Shown here: one piece after another, positions 1 to 11,327 of the stretch | Layout: each line of letters starts with the position of its first letter | Position numbering within the stretch: the stretch's first letter is position 1 | Assembly: GCA_026315105.1 (NCBI GenBank) | Contig: CM048747.1 | Span: forward strand, 281,051,654 to 281,115,653 | Direction of reading: 5' to 3' | Length of the DNA stretch: 64,000 nt | Source of the DNA: Locusta migratoria | Lineage: Eukaryota; Arthropoda; Insecta; Orthoptera; Acrididae | Notes under the pieces: generated by a model | Database searches by the model: none | What the model was told of the DNA's origin: nothing | What the model saw: only the letters and a program-made list of their open reading frames with translations | Translations under genes and position numbers: made by a program

Positions 1-42
1 ATGGGTTCGTCCTGGGGCGCAAGACCAAAGGATGTAAGAACG

Positions 43-382
43 CCAATATACAGAAAACAGTCTTGATCGCAGAAATTAACAGTTTCAATTAACCGGTTTC
101 AACCTGATTTAGGTCATCTTCGGAATTACAAAAAGCCCATGTGGCCAGTGCTGCACTCGGCTGCGCTGGGCTGTCCTGGGCTGTTCTGCTGCCAGCAGGT
201 AACTGTTACCACAGTTGGAACAGTTACCTGCTGGCAGCAGAACAGCCCAGGACAGCCCAGCGCAGCCGAGTGCAGCACTGGCCACATGGGCTACTTGTAA
301 TTCCGAAGATGACCTACATCAGGTTGAAACCGGCTAATTGAAACTGTTAATTTCTGCGATCAAGACTGTTTTCTGTATATTG
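43..382. repeat. 340-bp near-perfect palindrome with hammerhead-like arms
   Basis: The left arm (43-207) and right arm (219-382) are near-perfect reverse complements around an 11-nt loop. Each arm carries a hammerhead-like block: minus strand about 123-90 and plus strand 302-335. The block is CCGAAGA, a stem of GACCT pairing with AGGTT, then GAAACCGG. The first core base is C where hammerheads have U after C, so the core is degenerate. AATT on both sides could form stem I. The architecture matches other outward-reading pairs in this window and suggests a foldback or Penelope-derived element. No coding content is seen; the short frame across the loop follows from the palindrome. Confidence 0.85.
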
Positions 383-399
383 ATCATACTAAATAGATC

Positions 400-1137
400 G
401 CTGTTTTTCTCCTATGACAATGTTGTTAAAATTAATAAGAACATCAGCCCTATCTCTAGCCTACGCCGCTGGCGAATACGCTAGCCCAGTTTCGTGCAGG
501 TTAGCACACGCCAAAAAAAGTCGACGTCGCCCTCAATGAATCTGCCAGAATAGTTACAGGATGTTTGCAGCCAACCCCTGTAAATAAAATCTATCATCTT
601 GGTGGTATTGCACCTCCAGCAATTCGAAGAGAACAAGCAGCATATAAAGAGAGACAAAAATCTATAGTGTCAAAGTGTCACCCACTCCATGGGATCAAAC
701 CAGCAGCACAGAGGCTTAAATCTACAGTTTTCTCACATCAACTGAGAAGGAGAGTGACTGCAGAACAACGGTAGAACGCTGGAAGGATGCGGAAAGACAC
801 CCGTGGATGGAACCCTCCGAAGCCTTAGTTGCTGGACACAACGAAAGTTGGACCCCATGGAAGTCTTTGAACCGATTACGCAGTGGCATAGCAAGGTCTA
901 AAGTAAACCTAAGCAAATGGGGCTATCAAAATGGTCCCACCCTCTGTGACTGTGGAGCCATTCAAACAACTACCCATATGTATAACTGCCCGCTCAATTC
1001 CTCACACTGTACCTTTGAGGAGTTTATGTCGGCACAACCAAATGCTATTGTCGTAGCCCTCTTCTTGGCTAATAATGTGTAGAAACCTTTTTTTAGATCT
1101 GCATAATTTTTTTAAATTAATATGTAAGTATTTTATG
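400..1137 (+). pseudogene. 5'-truncated LINE: reverse transcriptase C-terminal tail
   Basis: This is the C-terminal region found downstream of the RT domain in many invertebrate LINEs. Reading starts near 418 (RTSAL..LAYAAGEYASP), shifts frame in a 7-A run at about 513-519, and continues as KVDVALNESARIVTGC, LGGIAPPAIRRE and HPLHGIKPAAQRLKS. A second frame (807-1082) continues with NRLRSG, KWGYQNGP and a zinc-knuckle-like CDCG..H...C, ending at a stop at 1080-1082. At least two frameshifts make it non-functional. The RT catalytic core is absent, as expected for a 5'-truncated retrotransposed copy. The clade (CR1, Nimb or I-like) cannot be fixed by eye. Confidence 0.8.
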
Positions 1138-2052
1138 GTGTTTCTGACACGAGAAAAAAAATTCCAACTGAAACCTTGGCAAAACTGACGCAGCACAAGC
1201 TGAGAGTGTGCAAGGCAGCGATGAAATCAAAGGTAGGCTATTCTGAGGTATAGAAAATTTAATTGTTGCATCTTCCTGCGTATTATTTGATCTAAATAAA
1301 CATTTGGAATAGAAAAACATGCATTTTTATACTGTATTTCCTTTCAAATGTCTAAAATTACTAGGTGTTTCCAGTAGCGTTCGATATGCTGCCGAAGCAC
1401 TGTGCTTACCTCGCCATGTATCTCAAGTTGTTGCTAATAGACTGGACGAGATCGCGTCGTGTCGAAGATCTCGTGTACTGTCAGCCTCAGAGGAGCCACG
1501 CGGGAGAGGCGGCGGCTGTGTATGTGCTTGGGCCTCGCTCGCTCTCGCTACGGATGCTGCCTTCGCCTCTTAAGCACACTTGGCGTGTTTCCCAGGAGGT
1601 CTACACCAGGCCCGGCGAGATTTGCGCTTCCTGAGCGCGCTTCCGCCACGAGAGCGCAACTCGAGTTTGCCGAGAGCTCCCTCGCTCCCACAACTATGTA
1701 GGTGCGTGAGTAAGGTGGATATATGCCGAACGCTTCACAGGTGGGAAACGTGGCAAGGCCTGTTTACGTGACAGTGGGGCTAGTAAGTGGCGAATGTAAC
1801 AGAGTACTTTTGTACGCAGGATTTCATCAGTAGTGTACATTTACAACTTCCTATCCTTCTGCCTACGCAATAACTCCAACACATCAAGAGCATTACACAG
1901 TCAACGAAGAGCTTTTCATAAAGGTACCTACTAGTAATGGTGAATTCTTATACTGAAATATTTATCTATGTTTCAGTTTACAATGTGCAATTAAACAGTG
2001 TTACGCAGATTAAAATATCTTTGACCTGAATGCTGGACCTCTTTATATTTGT
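1138..2052. other. Unassigned stretch with a GC-rich block
   Basis: No recognisable gene or repeat boundary is visible. About 1390-1720 is GC-rich with several overlapping short frames on the + strand, none with a domain I recognise. The remainder is AT-rich. Confidence 0.5.
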
Positions 2053-2396
2053 TTAGATTAGATTAGATTAGTTTTTCGTTCCGTAGATCCATGTTCGGGA
2101 GATCCTTGTGGATGTCGAACATGTCTAGAAACAAAATTTACAAGTTCAATAATAGATAATACTAATAATATAAATACAGATACATACATTTTTAAGTTTT
2201 TTTTCTTTTTAGCTCATAATATAATAATACTAATAAAGTATGAGTACACGCATCATTTGGTACAATTTAGCAGTTCACTAATGGAGTAGAAGGAGTTGGC
2301 CACTAGAATTTCTTTTAGGTTTCTCTTAAACTGATCTTTATTTGTAGCAAAATTTTTTATACTTGATGGTAAATTATTGAAAATGTGTGTTCCTGA

Positions 2397-4011
2397 TTAG
2401 TGGACCCATTTTTGAACTAAAATAAGTGCTTTTAAGTCCTTGTGTAGATAATTTTTATTCCTAGTATTGTATGTATGAACTGAGCTGTTTATTGGGAAAA
2501 GGGATATATTATTTGTGACAAATTTCATTAAGGAATAAATATACTGAGAGGCAGTAGTTAATATACCCAGTTCTTTGAAGAGGTTTCTACAGGACGTCCC
2601 TGAATTTACTCCACAAATAATGCATATTACACGTTTTTGGACTCTGAAGACTTTTGACTGACTTGAAGAGTTACCCCAAAATATTTTACCATATGACATT
2701 AGGGAATGAAAGTAATCAAAGTATGTAAGCTTTGTTATTTTTATGTCTCCTATGTCTGATAACACGCGTATGGAAAATACAGATTTGTTGAGTCGTTTCG
2801 GCAGTTCTGTGGTGTGCTCCTCCCAACTACATTATCAAGCTGTAATCCCAGGAATTTAATACTGTCAACCTCTTCTATCTGCTCTTCTTCTTACCTAATG
2901 CATATGCTGGTGGGAAATCTCTTACATGTTCTGAACTGCATGTAGTGAGTCTTTTCAAAGTTTAATGACAATGAATTGGCTTTAAACCATTTATTAATGT
3001 TAATGAAAATATCATTAGCAGACCTTTATATAACTAGGCTTGACGTACTTTTTATTGCAATACTTGTATCATCGGCAAACAAAACGAACTCTGCTTCTGG
3101 TAGTGTACCTGATGAGAGGTCATTAATGTACACAAGAAAAAGCAGTGTCCCTAAGAGGGATCCTTGTGGGACACCACATGTAATTTCTTCCCAATCCGAT
3201 GATGACTGTTGGCTTAATTCACTACTCAATTGCACTGCCACCCTTTGTTTCCTGTTAGGTACGACTTGAACCATTTTGCAGCATTTCCCATGACCCCATA
3301 GAATTCTAATTTACTAAAAAGGATGTTATGGTTCACACAGTCAAATGCCTTTGACAAATCACAGAAAATACCTGCTGCTTGCAATTTATTATCTAATGAA
3401 TTAAGTACATTCTCACTGTAGGTGTAAATAGCCTTCTCGATATCGGAACCTTTCAGAAATCCAAACTGTGTTCTAGACAATATGCTATTTGAGGTTGAGA
3501 AGCTGCTTGTACATTACATTTTCTAGAATTTTTGAGAATGCTGGCAAAAGTGAAATTGGTCTGTAGTTTGATGGTATCTCTTTATTCCCCTTCTTGAATA
3601 GAGGTTTAATATCCGTATATTTTAGCCAATCAGGAAATGTTCCCGTTATAATAGACTGGTTACACAAATAACTTAAAATTGTGCTACGTTCACAAGAATA
3701 CGCTTTAATTAACTTTGTTGATATTTCATCGTAAGCACTAGAATGCTTTGTTTTAAAGGTTTTATTTTGGAAGTTATTTCTTGTGGTGAAGTGAGTGACA
3801 TATTCATGTACCTGAAGTTATTTGTAAATGCTAGTTTCAGATATTCAGGGGCATTATTCACTGACCCAGACAATCCCATACTATCAGTAACAGATATAAA
3901 GTACTTGTTAAATAGATTTCCCGCACTATGCCCACCAGTTACTAATGTCTCATCTACTATTAATGCTACCTGCTCTTGTTCTTTTCTGTTTCTACCAGTC
4001 TCCTCTTTCAC
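2397..4011 (-). pseudogene. CR1 LINE reverse transcriptase region (ORF2, 3' half)
   Basis: Four minus-strand pieces line up in order. 4011-3709 is the linker after the endonuclease. 3667-3485 holds the RT entry motif (PLFKKGNKEIPSNYRPISLL). 3480-3226 holds QFGFLKGSDIEKAI and CDLSKAFDCVNHNIL. 3274-3026 holds GVPQGSLLGTLLFLVYINDL and the catalytic FADD (standard F/YADD). 2765-2397 matches the CR1 post-RT domain with HTYNTRNKN. The pieces lie in different frames or are separated by stops, so at least three disabling changes are present. RT motifs are well conserved between the breaks. Confidence 0.85.
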
Positions 4012-4254
4012 TATATCCCATATTGTTTTTATTTAGTTTCCTGATGTTGCTATCTTCTTTTCATAGTGTATTTGTTTAGATGCATGAATAACGTTTTTTT
4101 AGTATTTTACAGTATTCCTTATATTTAGTTAAATCATCATCGTTGCAACTACTCTTGGATGATAAATACATTTTCCTTTTTGTCTTACATGAAATATTTA
4201 GTCCTTGTGTAACCAATGGTTTTATTAGAGACTTCTGTTTAATTCGAGTTACTT

Positions 4255-5247
4255 TTAGAGAAAACAGTTTTCAAACATGGTACTAACATTATTAATAGAT
4301 ACGTCATATTTTTCATTCGTGGCATGAGCACTATATACATCTTTCCACTTCATGTCTTTGAGGAATTTTCTAAAATTTTCAACTTTTGGTGGGTTGATTA
4401 CTCTCCTGTATGTACATATTGCAGTCTTCATAATCTGTTTAGAATCTATACCTAAAACAAGGAGCTGCATATCGTGATCTGATAGGCCATTTATTATTGG
4501 TTTTATGATATGATTTTGTTCCTTTGATTTGTCTATAAAAATATTATCAATTGCTGTCCTAGAGGTTTCAGTTGTCCTAGTTGGAAGGTTTAAGGTATGT
4601 GCTAGGTTGAAAGACAAAGTTACTGACTGAAATAAATTTTTACTGGAGGACTGCATAAGAAAATATGTAATAAAGTCACCAGCAACCAGGATTTTTATAT
4701 TTCTTCCTGTTAAATAACCCAATAGAGCTTCTAGATGATTTATGAATAGATTATAATTTCCTGCAGGTGTTCGGTAAATAGTTACTATTATATAACGTCT
4801 GTTATGGAATTCTACTTCTGTTGCACAAGCTTCTAAATACTGCTCTAGACAGACTTCATTTACATCAATATTCTTGAATTTATTGCAGTTTTTAATGAAA
4901 GTGGCAACTCCTCCTCCCTCCATATCTACTCTCCAGAAGTGTGAAGCTAAATTAAATCCTGGAATGTTTAACATATCCATACCAGTGACCACATGATGTT
5001 CAGAGAGGCAAATCATGTCAATTGGGTTAGAGGTATCTATTTCATCAATACAAATGAGTAGTTCATCAAGTTTATTTCTGAGTCCTGGAATATTTTGATG
5101 TAATAAAGATAACTGATATTGCATACTAACGGCTTGACTAAGATCTACTGGAAGTTTCTGAGTACTTTCTGTTAAACATTGTTTGCTAAAATCTATCTCC
5201 TGTTCATCTGATTTTCCAAACTGAGGGTGTCTTCCAAGCTCTCTCAA
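4255..5247 (-). pseudogene. CR1 LINE endonuclease domain (ORF2, 5' half)
   Basis: This is an open 330-codon minus-strand segment. The exonuclease-endonuclease-phosphatase motifs of LINE target-site nicking enzymes are visible in order: HQNIPGLRNK near residue 51, LSEHH with the catalytic Glu, IYRTPAGNYN, VAGDF, and SDHD near the C terminus. It would make the nick that primes reverse transcription. The first codon given is a TTG and is not the natural start; ORF2 probably began upstream, around 5.25-5.35 kb, next to the end of ORF1. The downstream linker continues in another frame, so the polyprotein is broken. Confidence 0.85.
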
Positions 5248-5357
5248 AACTGGTTTTCTTTCCCCCCCTCCCTATCCTAAAAAAGGCATCCCTCTGACAC
5301 CTGTAGCCACTGGTATTTTACCATTTGTGACAGTGCCCCCCCGTAAGTTACTTGCAA

Positions 5358-6276
5358 TCAACTCAGTTTTCCCTTCCCTTTCCTGTTGAGGTGAAGGCCA
5401 TGCCTAGTGTAGTCCCACCTACAGATGTCATCCACAGAAATCAAACCAATACGGGACCTCATATCTGACATGAGTAGCCGCTCCAAGTTTACTCTCCTGA
5501 CAGAAGAGTTCAAATGAGGCCGATCATGGCGATTCAGGACAGATACAAATCCAACACTAGTATGCTTCGTTGCCGATGATATCTTCACCAGGTCACACTC
5601 TATAGAATGTTCACAGTTTCTGTCAATGCTGTTTCCCGGACCACTCACTATAACCACGGTCTTCTCCATTGTGAAATCCTTACATAAAGAACCTATATCC
5701 TCTGTTACCTGACTCAGGCCCGCATTTGGTTTGAAAACGTTTGTGACCTGGTACCCTGGTCCTAGCTCTTCCTGCAGTAGTTGACCAACACCTCTACCAA
5801 GGGAACTACCTAACAACAAGACTTTCTTTCTTTTCACAGTTTTCCATACCTTCTTCAAATCCTTCTTGAAAGTCTTTTGTGTCTACAGCTTCAGCTACAT
5901 GAGGCTCATCCGATTCTGACTGAGATAACAGATCAAATCTATTTTTCACATTAATGACAAAGCTGTCTGAAACTGTCCTAAGTCTGTTCCCCCTCTTACC
6001 TGTTGCCACTTCCCACCGCTGTTCACCCTTCTCCCTCCTTAACCTGCTCAGAGTCTCCCTTGACTTATCTAATTCAGCTTGAAGAGCTGCAATTTTCCCC
6101 TCCTGTTCCATTATTTTCCTATCTCTATTGCAGATCCTACAAAACCACTGGTGAGCCTCATTTACATTCCCATTTCCCACGCCACTACATTCGCCCCAAT
6201 GAAAGAAACCACTACAACCATCACACCACACCCCGGAGCTAACGATCTTACGGCATGTCACACACTTCTCACCCAT
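5358..6276 (-). pseudogene. CR1 LINE ORF1: PHD finger plus SGNH esterase
   Basis: The minus-strand frame 6276-5806 starts MGEKCVTCRK and has a C4HC3-type PHD finger (CVTC, WCDGC, HWGEC, WFCRIC) in the first 50 residues, then a coiled-coil-like stretch (IAALQAELDKSRETLSRLRR). The frame 5858-5358 overlaps it and carries an SGNH/GDSL-hydrolase-like domain: LLLGSSLGRG supplies the nucleophile block, and YTRHGLHLNRKG supplies the C-terminal His block. In CR1 elements both domains belong to one ORF1. Here a one-base shift in the A-rich run near 5810-5860 separates them. The role of ORF1 esterases in the LINE cycle is not settled. Confidence 0.8.
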
Positions 6277-6425
6277 GGTAAAAATAGAAATCGTAAAAAC
6301 TTGATTAAGTACTGACTAAAACGTGAAAGTTACACAAAGAGACACAAAAATCTGTTCACGCAAATATAATTAACTGAAAGGGCACTGGGTATAAAGAAAC
6401 TCGCTCACGAAAACAAAAATTAGGC

Positions 6426-6428
<3 letters not shown>

Positions 6429-6477
<49 letters not shown>
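6429..6477. repeat. Poly(A) run inside the LINE 5' region
   Basis: About 49 consecutive A on the plus strand, flanked by near-repeats of a short unit (CGCTCAC..AAAACAAAA..TTAGGCCT) on both sides. The duplicated flank suggests slippage or a tandem 5'-UTR subunit. Confidence 0.9.
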
Positions 6478-6478
<1 letters not shown>

Positions 6479-6874
6479 GCTCACTAAAACAAAATTTAGG
6501 CCTATAAACACGGATTACTATACACACTTTTGATAAATCACGAAATTTACGTCTGTTAGACTTTATAAATCCTAACTACTACATGCAGCGAGTGAAAAAT
6601 AGAACAATGGCTAATTAGATATAAGGTTTAGTCATTGTTTACAACGATTCGCGCGAGTTAAATTAGGCCTACAAATACGTGCTATAGGCGCGAGAAGAAA
6701 AATAAATTTTTTACACAGTTTTTCCTTATTTAACACTTCCACTAATGTAACAACACTTATATTATATTTATACCAACTGGAAACGATTAAATATAGCTTA
6801 AAACAACGATATTTGTAATTATTTACTGGAGCAAATACTCGAAACATTCGCGCGGGCGCAGTGTTACCAAACCA

Positions 6875-7205
6875 TCATCCTGTGTAGAAGTCTGCCGTCC
6901 GCTGTCAGAAAGCTGGCAGGAGTACAGGAATTCCCTGAGGCGCAAGAAAAGATGCAAAACTCTGGGAACAAAATCAGCACTGTGGATGATCAGCTTTCAG
7001 GCTGAATTGCTGAAAAACAGCTTCTGTGTGTTGAACCGTATGGGGACTGGAACTGTCATGCAGCAGCACATCACCTGCATTCCTTCTTTTTGACACCTCG
7101 ATAAATTTCTGTCCTCCGATCAGAGATTTGACAACGATGAAGAGCTGAAGACTGCTGCCACAAGCTGGTTCCATTCTCGGCCGAGAGACCTCTACGACAC
7201 AGGAG
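6875..7205 (-). pseudogene. mariner transposase fragment
   Basis: The minus strand reads GDVLLHDSSSPHTVQHTEAV, the degenerate form of the mariner block with the second catalytic Asp (usually LLHDNARPHTA). After a frameshift it continues LHLFLRLREFLYSCQLS, matching the mariner HLF..LKEFL..QRF segment. N-terminal HTH and first catalytic Asp are absent. A long A-rich run follows at about 7208-7248 on the plus strand. Dead fragment. Confidence 0.7.
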
Positions 7206-9159
7206 TAGATAAAAAAAAAAAACAAAAAAAAAAAAAAAAAAAAAAAAACCTAAGGTTCAGTCGTGGTAGTCACCGGGGGGGAGGGGGGAGTGGGGGGAGG
7301 GAAAAGGGGTCAGGGAAGGGGGAGGAACACGACAAATATTTTTTGAAACGCAACTTTTTGACTTATCTGTCAAATATGAAATATGAATGAATATGTCCAA
7401 GCTGAACTAATCACACCTGCTTAAAATTCTTATAGAGTATGACTTAGTCGTTTACATTTTTTTACTGACTTGCTACTAACAGCAAATATTACGACGAACA
7501 ACTATCGAGCATATACACAAAGTACTGCTACATATGGTCTGACAGATCAAGCAATCGGATGCCACAGTCGCACCTGACGAGGTAACTATCAGCCAACACA
7601 GCTGCTTTATACAACGTCTGATCAAATTCATACGATCGTCTTACTTAATAAAACCGCCGCTTAGAAATGAAGTTACATTCAGTTTATTTGTCAAGTTTAA
7701 TGAAGTTACAGTCAGTGCATATAAGGGATACAGCTAAGAATAGATTACAAGGTAATTAATTAATATTGTCATTCTTTGAAAGGCACAGATGGTAAGTGAA
7801 TACTTATTTCAAAACTAGCCTCCGCATACGGCGCTGCTCGCGAACGTATTCTTTCCATTGTTTTGTTATCCACCTCCTTCTTCCCGTTCTGTCCATCGCC
7901 TTCTGCCACATTCTATTTCACCTGTTTCTGTAGCGAATAGCGTCTGTAGTTTCGCTTCTACGCAGCTCACAACATACCCTTCAGTAATAAAATTTTTCTA
8001 TTTGTGTCGCGAATGTAATTAGTAGTATAGATGGAATAAATTAAAACCTCCTGCGTGATGAGGTGTTATTTAATTAGTCACAAGGTACCATGCATAGTAA
8101 TATAATTTGGAAGAAATATTCCGTGGTACATTTGCATACCGTTTTCAAAGTAAGTCCAGAATACAGTTGGTAGTATACAAATAATACACTCTAAAATCGT
8201 GCCGAATGCCGCAATTTTATTGCAGGAAAGCTGAAAATTAGAACGAGATAAAATATCTCAAAGCTTTAATAATGGGTGTAAAGTTTGTTTCAATTTCCTA
8301 AGTGGACTCGTTCTCAAGTAGATAAATAAAATATGTTTACTCGCCCGTGTCGGGCTACCCTTCTTTTTTCACTTCGAACCCTTGCAAGATTGTTGGTTCT
8401 TATCCCCACAACTTTTATTATCTGAATAGAAAACACAATATGAATGTATATGTGTACATCTTCTGCATGTACAGAGCATCTATATATAATTAACGTCTTA
8501 AAGCTATTTTTGGTCCGTCAAACCTGGTATGCAATTCTTACTGACAGGGAACTTATGCTGATTGCTTTCGCCTTGAGCATCAGACCGCCGCAAAGGCGCC
8601 TGTGTAAACGCCCGAGCAACAGCCGGTATTACTGGACTACCAGTTGAAACACGTCCCCTGAATATGTGGTCGTGTTCCATTTTTATTTATTTTTTAACCT
8701 AAAGTGTTTCCGTACCATTAATGTTATCTATCTGTGTGTTAATTATTTTATTCTTTTTATCAATGATCAATGCCCCACGTTTATATATGTTTGCCCCATA
8801 TTTACATATGTTTCCTTCCGTGTGATTGAACTTGATGTTCATGTGAATCTGGAAGGTTGCTCTTAATATTGCAATGGCTTACAGTCGCCGCCTCCCGCTT
8901 TAGGCCTCGTTTTGCTTTAGTTAGGAACGCATGGCTTCTTTTGTCGTCTGCGCTGGCGTCTGCTGGCTGGCCAGAGACAAGCTTACTTGGCAAGGTGGTG
9001 AGGTGGCCGTATTGTTACTGTGGTACCAACCTAATATTGGAAGAAAGAGATGACAGGAGACCTCTTTGGGAGCTGTTGAATAGGGAATTGTCTTGAGTTC
9101 TTAAACACTAATCTCTGAACACACCCTGCGTCGCTTTTAGCGCGCTCTACATCCGATGT
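7206..9159. other. Unassigned AT-rich stretch with A-rich and G-rich tracts
   Basis: It opens with a run of about 40 A/C bases (7208-7248) and a G-rich low-complexity tract (about 7275-7324). Beyond that I see no coding segment, terminal repeat or tRNA-like module I can name. The frame near 8857-9096 has no recognisable motif. Confidence 0.5.
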
Positions 9160-9381
9160 ATGGCGGGGGGAGGGGGGGGATGTTTGTAGATCTTATGGGA
9201 CTTAACTACGGGGTCATCAGTCCTTAAACTTACAAATTAACTACGAACTAGCTTATACTTAAGACTGCACAAACATCCATGCCCTAGGGGGGATTCGAAC
9301 CCCCGACCACAGAGGCCGTGCAGACCGTGACAGGCACGCCGTACACCGCTCGGCCATCGCGGCCGGCATGGCAGGGGGAGG
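9160..9381 (-). mobile_element. tRNA-derived SINE (family 1) with target duplication
   Basis: The SINE body is 9181-9367 on the minus strand: a tRNA-like head with A box (TGGCCGAGCGG) and B box (GGGTTCGAATCC), then the family tail with GGACTGATGACC and GTTAAGTCCCAT. Flanks are an imperfect target duplication, ATGGCGGGGGGAGG (9160) and ATGGCAGGGGGAGG (9368). Confidence 0.9.
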
Positions 9382-10639
9382 TTTTTCGGAAGCCTTATAG
9401 CTTTAGTCTTCACTCTTCATTCTGGTTCCGACGAATGAGGAAGTAAGTACTCCGCCAAATCATGCTGAGGGGAAGGCATGCTGTTAGGACTTTAAGTTCT
9501 TTGTGATCATGAAGTTTCGGTTTTTCAGTGATAGTTCTCTTGAGTAATTCTTTCGCTATGAGATGAAAAGTGTTTCTTAATTTACAGAACTCGTGTAAAT
9601 TTAATGTAAATTTATTATTTGCATTTTAATTCCAGTGATGATTGTGTGTCCGGTTTTGCTCAAGTTACAATACATGTGTGTGGCCTTCAGCCTTTGTGTA
9701 AATTTAGTGTCTTTGAATTTCCTTGCTTTTTTTAACTAACGTTTTCATGTTGTGTCTGTATCTGAGAGTATGCTAAATATTTCTCAGATTTTCTGATTTG
9801 ATTCCCTCTTTCCTGTCTTGTGTGACTGATTGCACCATGTGCTTTCATAACAGTCGTTACTTCAGCCTTCAGCCATACTTTTGTTAATACTAGCTTTCTT
9901 CTATATGAATTCTCTCCTGTGCTTTACTCACTTATTCTAAATTAATTTCTGTTTGTAAATGCTATGAAATTCGGCGTGGCCGCATACCTCGTGGTACTTA
10001 AGAATAGTGAGCCGCTGCCCCCCCCCCCCCACACATGAGTATATTTAGCGACAGTATATTTTAATAATTGTGATCAAGATACCTGCCATCTCATCAAGCC
10101 GCTACCAACGCTTCGTTTCGCCGCTGGTATGGAGTGTTCCCACAGAGTAATGTACTGCTAGCATTATGCACGTGTCTGTGAATGAATGAATGTGCTTTCA
10201 GCTACTCATTGTGTATTTGAAAATTTCCTTCCACATTACCTCCATATTCAAAAAAGAGCAGAAATAATTTCATTACAGCAGTAATTATATGATTTAATTT
10301 ACTTTTGTACAATGTGTGTGTTTAATTTTGCCACCCCCATTTATTTGCTTGTTCATTTTCTGAATAGATTATGATTTTAAAGTATTAAAACTCTGCTTTA
10401 CGATTTCATGCACCCCGTCCCATGTATGATTATCAATTCATTTATTTTTAAGGAGTGAGCAGTTAGATAATTTTCCATTGCGTATGTGCTGTGGCCACTC
10501 ATAAAGTAATTTAGAGCAGCATTGAGCATTTAAACTTACATTTTCAGAGTGAATTTTATCCATTATGGATGTTGAACTCCGTGACTGTTCCTTATAGGTT
10601 GTGGAAATAAAATCCGCTACCAGTCACAATTATTGGCGC
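9382..10639. other. Unassigned AT-rich stretch
   Basis: No gene, terminal repeat or tRNA-like module recognised. A C-run lies at about 10017-10031. Confidence 0.5.
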
Positions 10640-10644
10640 TTTAT

Positions 10645-10688
10645 TAAAACACTACCGGTTTCGGGCTTGTGCCCATCTTCAGGTGTTT
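10645..10688 (-). ncRNA. Hammerhead-ribozyme-like motif, complete fold
   Basis: On the minus strand: AAACAC, CTGAAGA, an unpaired T, GGGC-ACAA-GCCC, GAAACCGGTA, GTGTTT. AAACAC pairs with GTGTTT (stem I, 6 bp). GGGC pairs with GCCC (stem II, 4 bp). ACCGGT is self-complementary, so stem III would form between two molecules, as in dimeric hammerheads. The predicted cleavage follows GGTA. CUGANGA and GAAA are the invariant core of hammerheads. The extra T after CTGAAGA departs from the textbook core. Such motifs are known in Penelope-like elements, and the downstream TTTAATAAAGCGCC resembles their flanks. Activity is untested. Confidence 0.6.
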
Positions 10689-11175
10689 GCCGGCGGCGGT
10701 GGCCGAGGGGACTCAGGCGCTCCAGTCACGGTCTGCACGGCCACTACGGTCGGCGGTTCGAATCCCCCCTCGGGCATGGATATTTGTGCCGTCCTTAGTG
10801 TTAGCTAGTTCGTAAGTATGTATGAAAAAATTGTTGAAATGTCTTGGTCGCAGTTAGCTTTATTTTATGACGCGTTTCGAGACATCATCATCAGAAAAAG
10901 ATTTTAAAAAACGATGGGAATTACACCATCTTGGTATAGATTCATGAATACAAATTTAAAATACCATCATGGATGTCTGGTGAAGGTGTTCAACCAGACT
11001 TACATGCTCAACTGTGGTGAGAGGGGGGAAACACCGTAACAGGTAACCCAGGCCCCATTCGCCACCAGATGGCGCAGGGTTGCAGTAGTTTGTAAGTTTA
11101 GGGACTGACAACCCCGTAGTTAAGTCCCATAAGCTATACAAACATTTGAACATTTGATTTTTTTTTCAGGTGTTT
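10679..11175 (+). mobile_element. tRNA-derived SINE (family 1), split by an insertion
   Basis: The SINE head is 10689-10817 (A box TGGCCGAGGGG, B box GGTTCGAATCC). The tail resumes at about 11086 with TTTGTAAGTTTAGGGACTG and ends in a T-rich stretch at about 11165. The outer flanks are a perfect 10-bp target duplication, TCAGGTGTTT (10679-10688 and 11166-11175). The target lies inside the hammerhead-like motif, cutting stem I. About 268 bp of foreign DNA separates the two SINE halves. Confidence 0.85.
10818..11085. mobile_element. Insertion inside the SINE carrying a hammerhead-like motif
   Basis: This DNA interrupts the SINE between GTTCGTAAGTA and GTAGTTTGTAAG, with only AGTA shared at the junctions. 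On the minus strand at about 10898-10866 it reads CTGATGA, T, GATGTCTC, GAAACGCGTC. Core CUGAUGA and GAAA are exact and ACGCGT is self-complementary, but stem II would have only about two pairs. The rest has no recognisable coding. Probably a short Penelope-derived fragment. Confidence 0.55.
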
Positions 11176-11327
11176 ACATTCAGTGTTGTTGAATATAAGT
11201 AAAGTATTCAGTTCGTGTTCGTACATTTCTCATGGATATTAGTTGAGAACATTGTAGTAACCGCAACATGATGCTAATTTGCACTCCCATGTTTCAGGTT
11301 ATGCACAGTACCCAGTACACTTTATAA

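Larger units (their letters stand above)
2053..6870 (-). mobile_element. CR1-type non-LTR retrotransposon, decayed
   Basis: On the minus strand the order is PHD finger, esterase, apurinic-type endonuclease, RT and a CR1-type C-terminal domain. That is the ORF1/ORF2 plan of CR1-like LINEs, whose ORF1 is known to carry PHD and esterase domains. The 3' end is a short microsatellite tail rather than poly(A), seen on the plus strand as repeated TTAGAT at about 2053-2070 and typical of the CR1/L2 group. The 5' boundary is approximate: AT-rich UTR sequence with GCGC-rich segments runs to about 6870. Several frameshifts interrupt both ORFs, so the copy is dead, but it is close to full length at about 4.8 kb. 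Confidence 0.8.
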
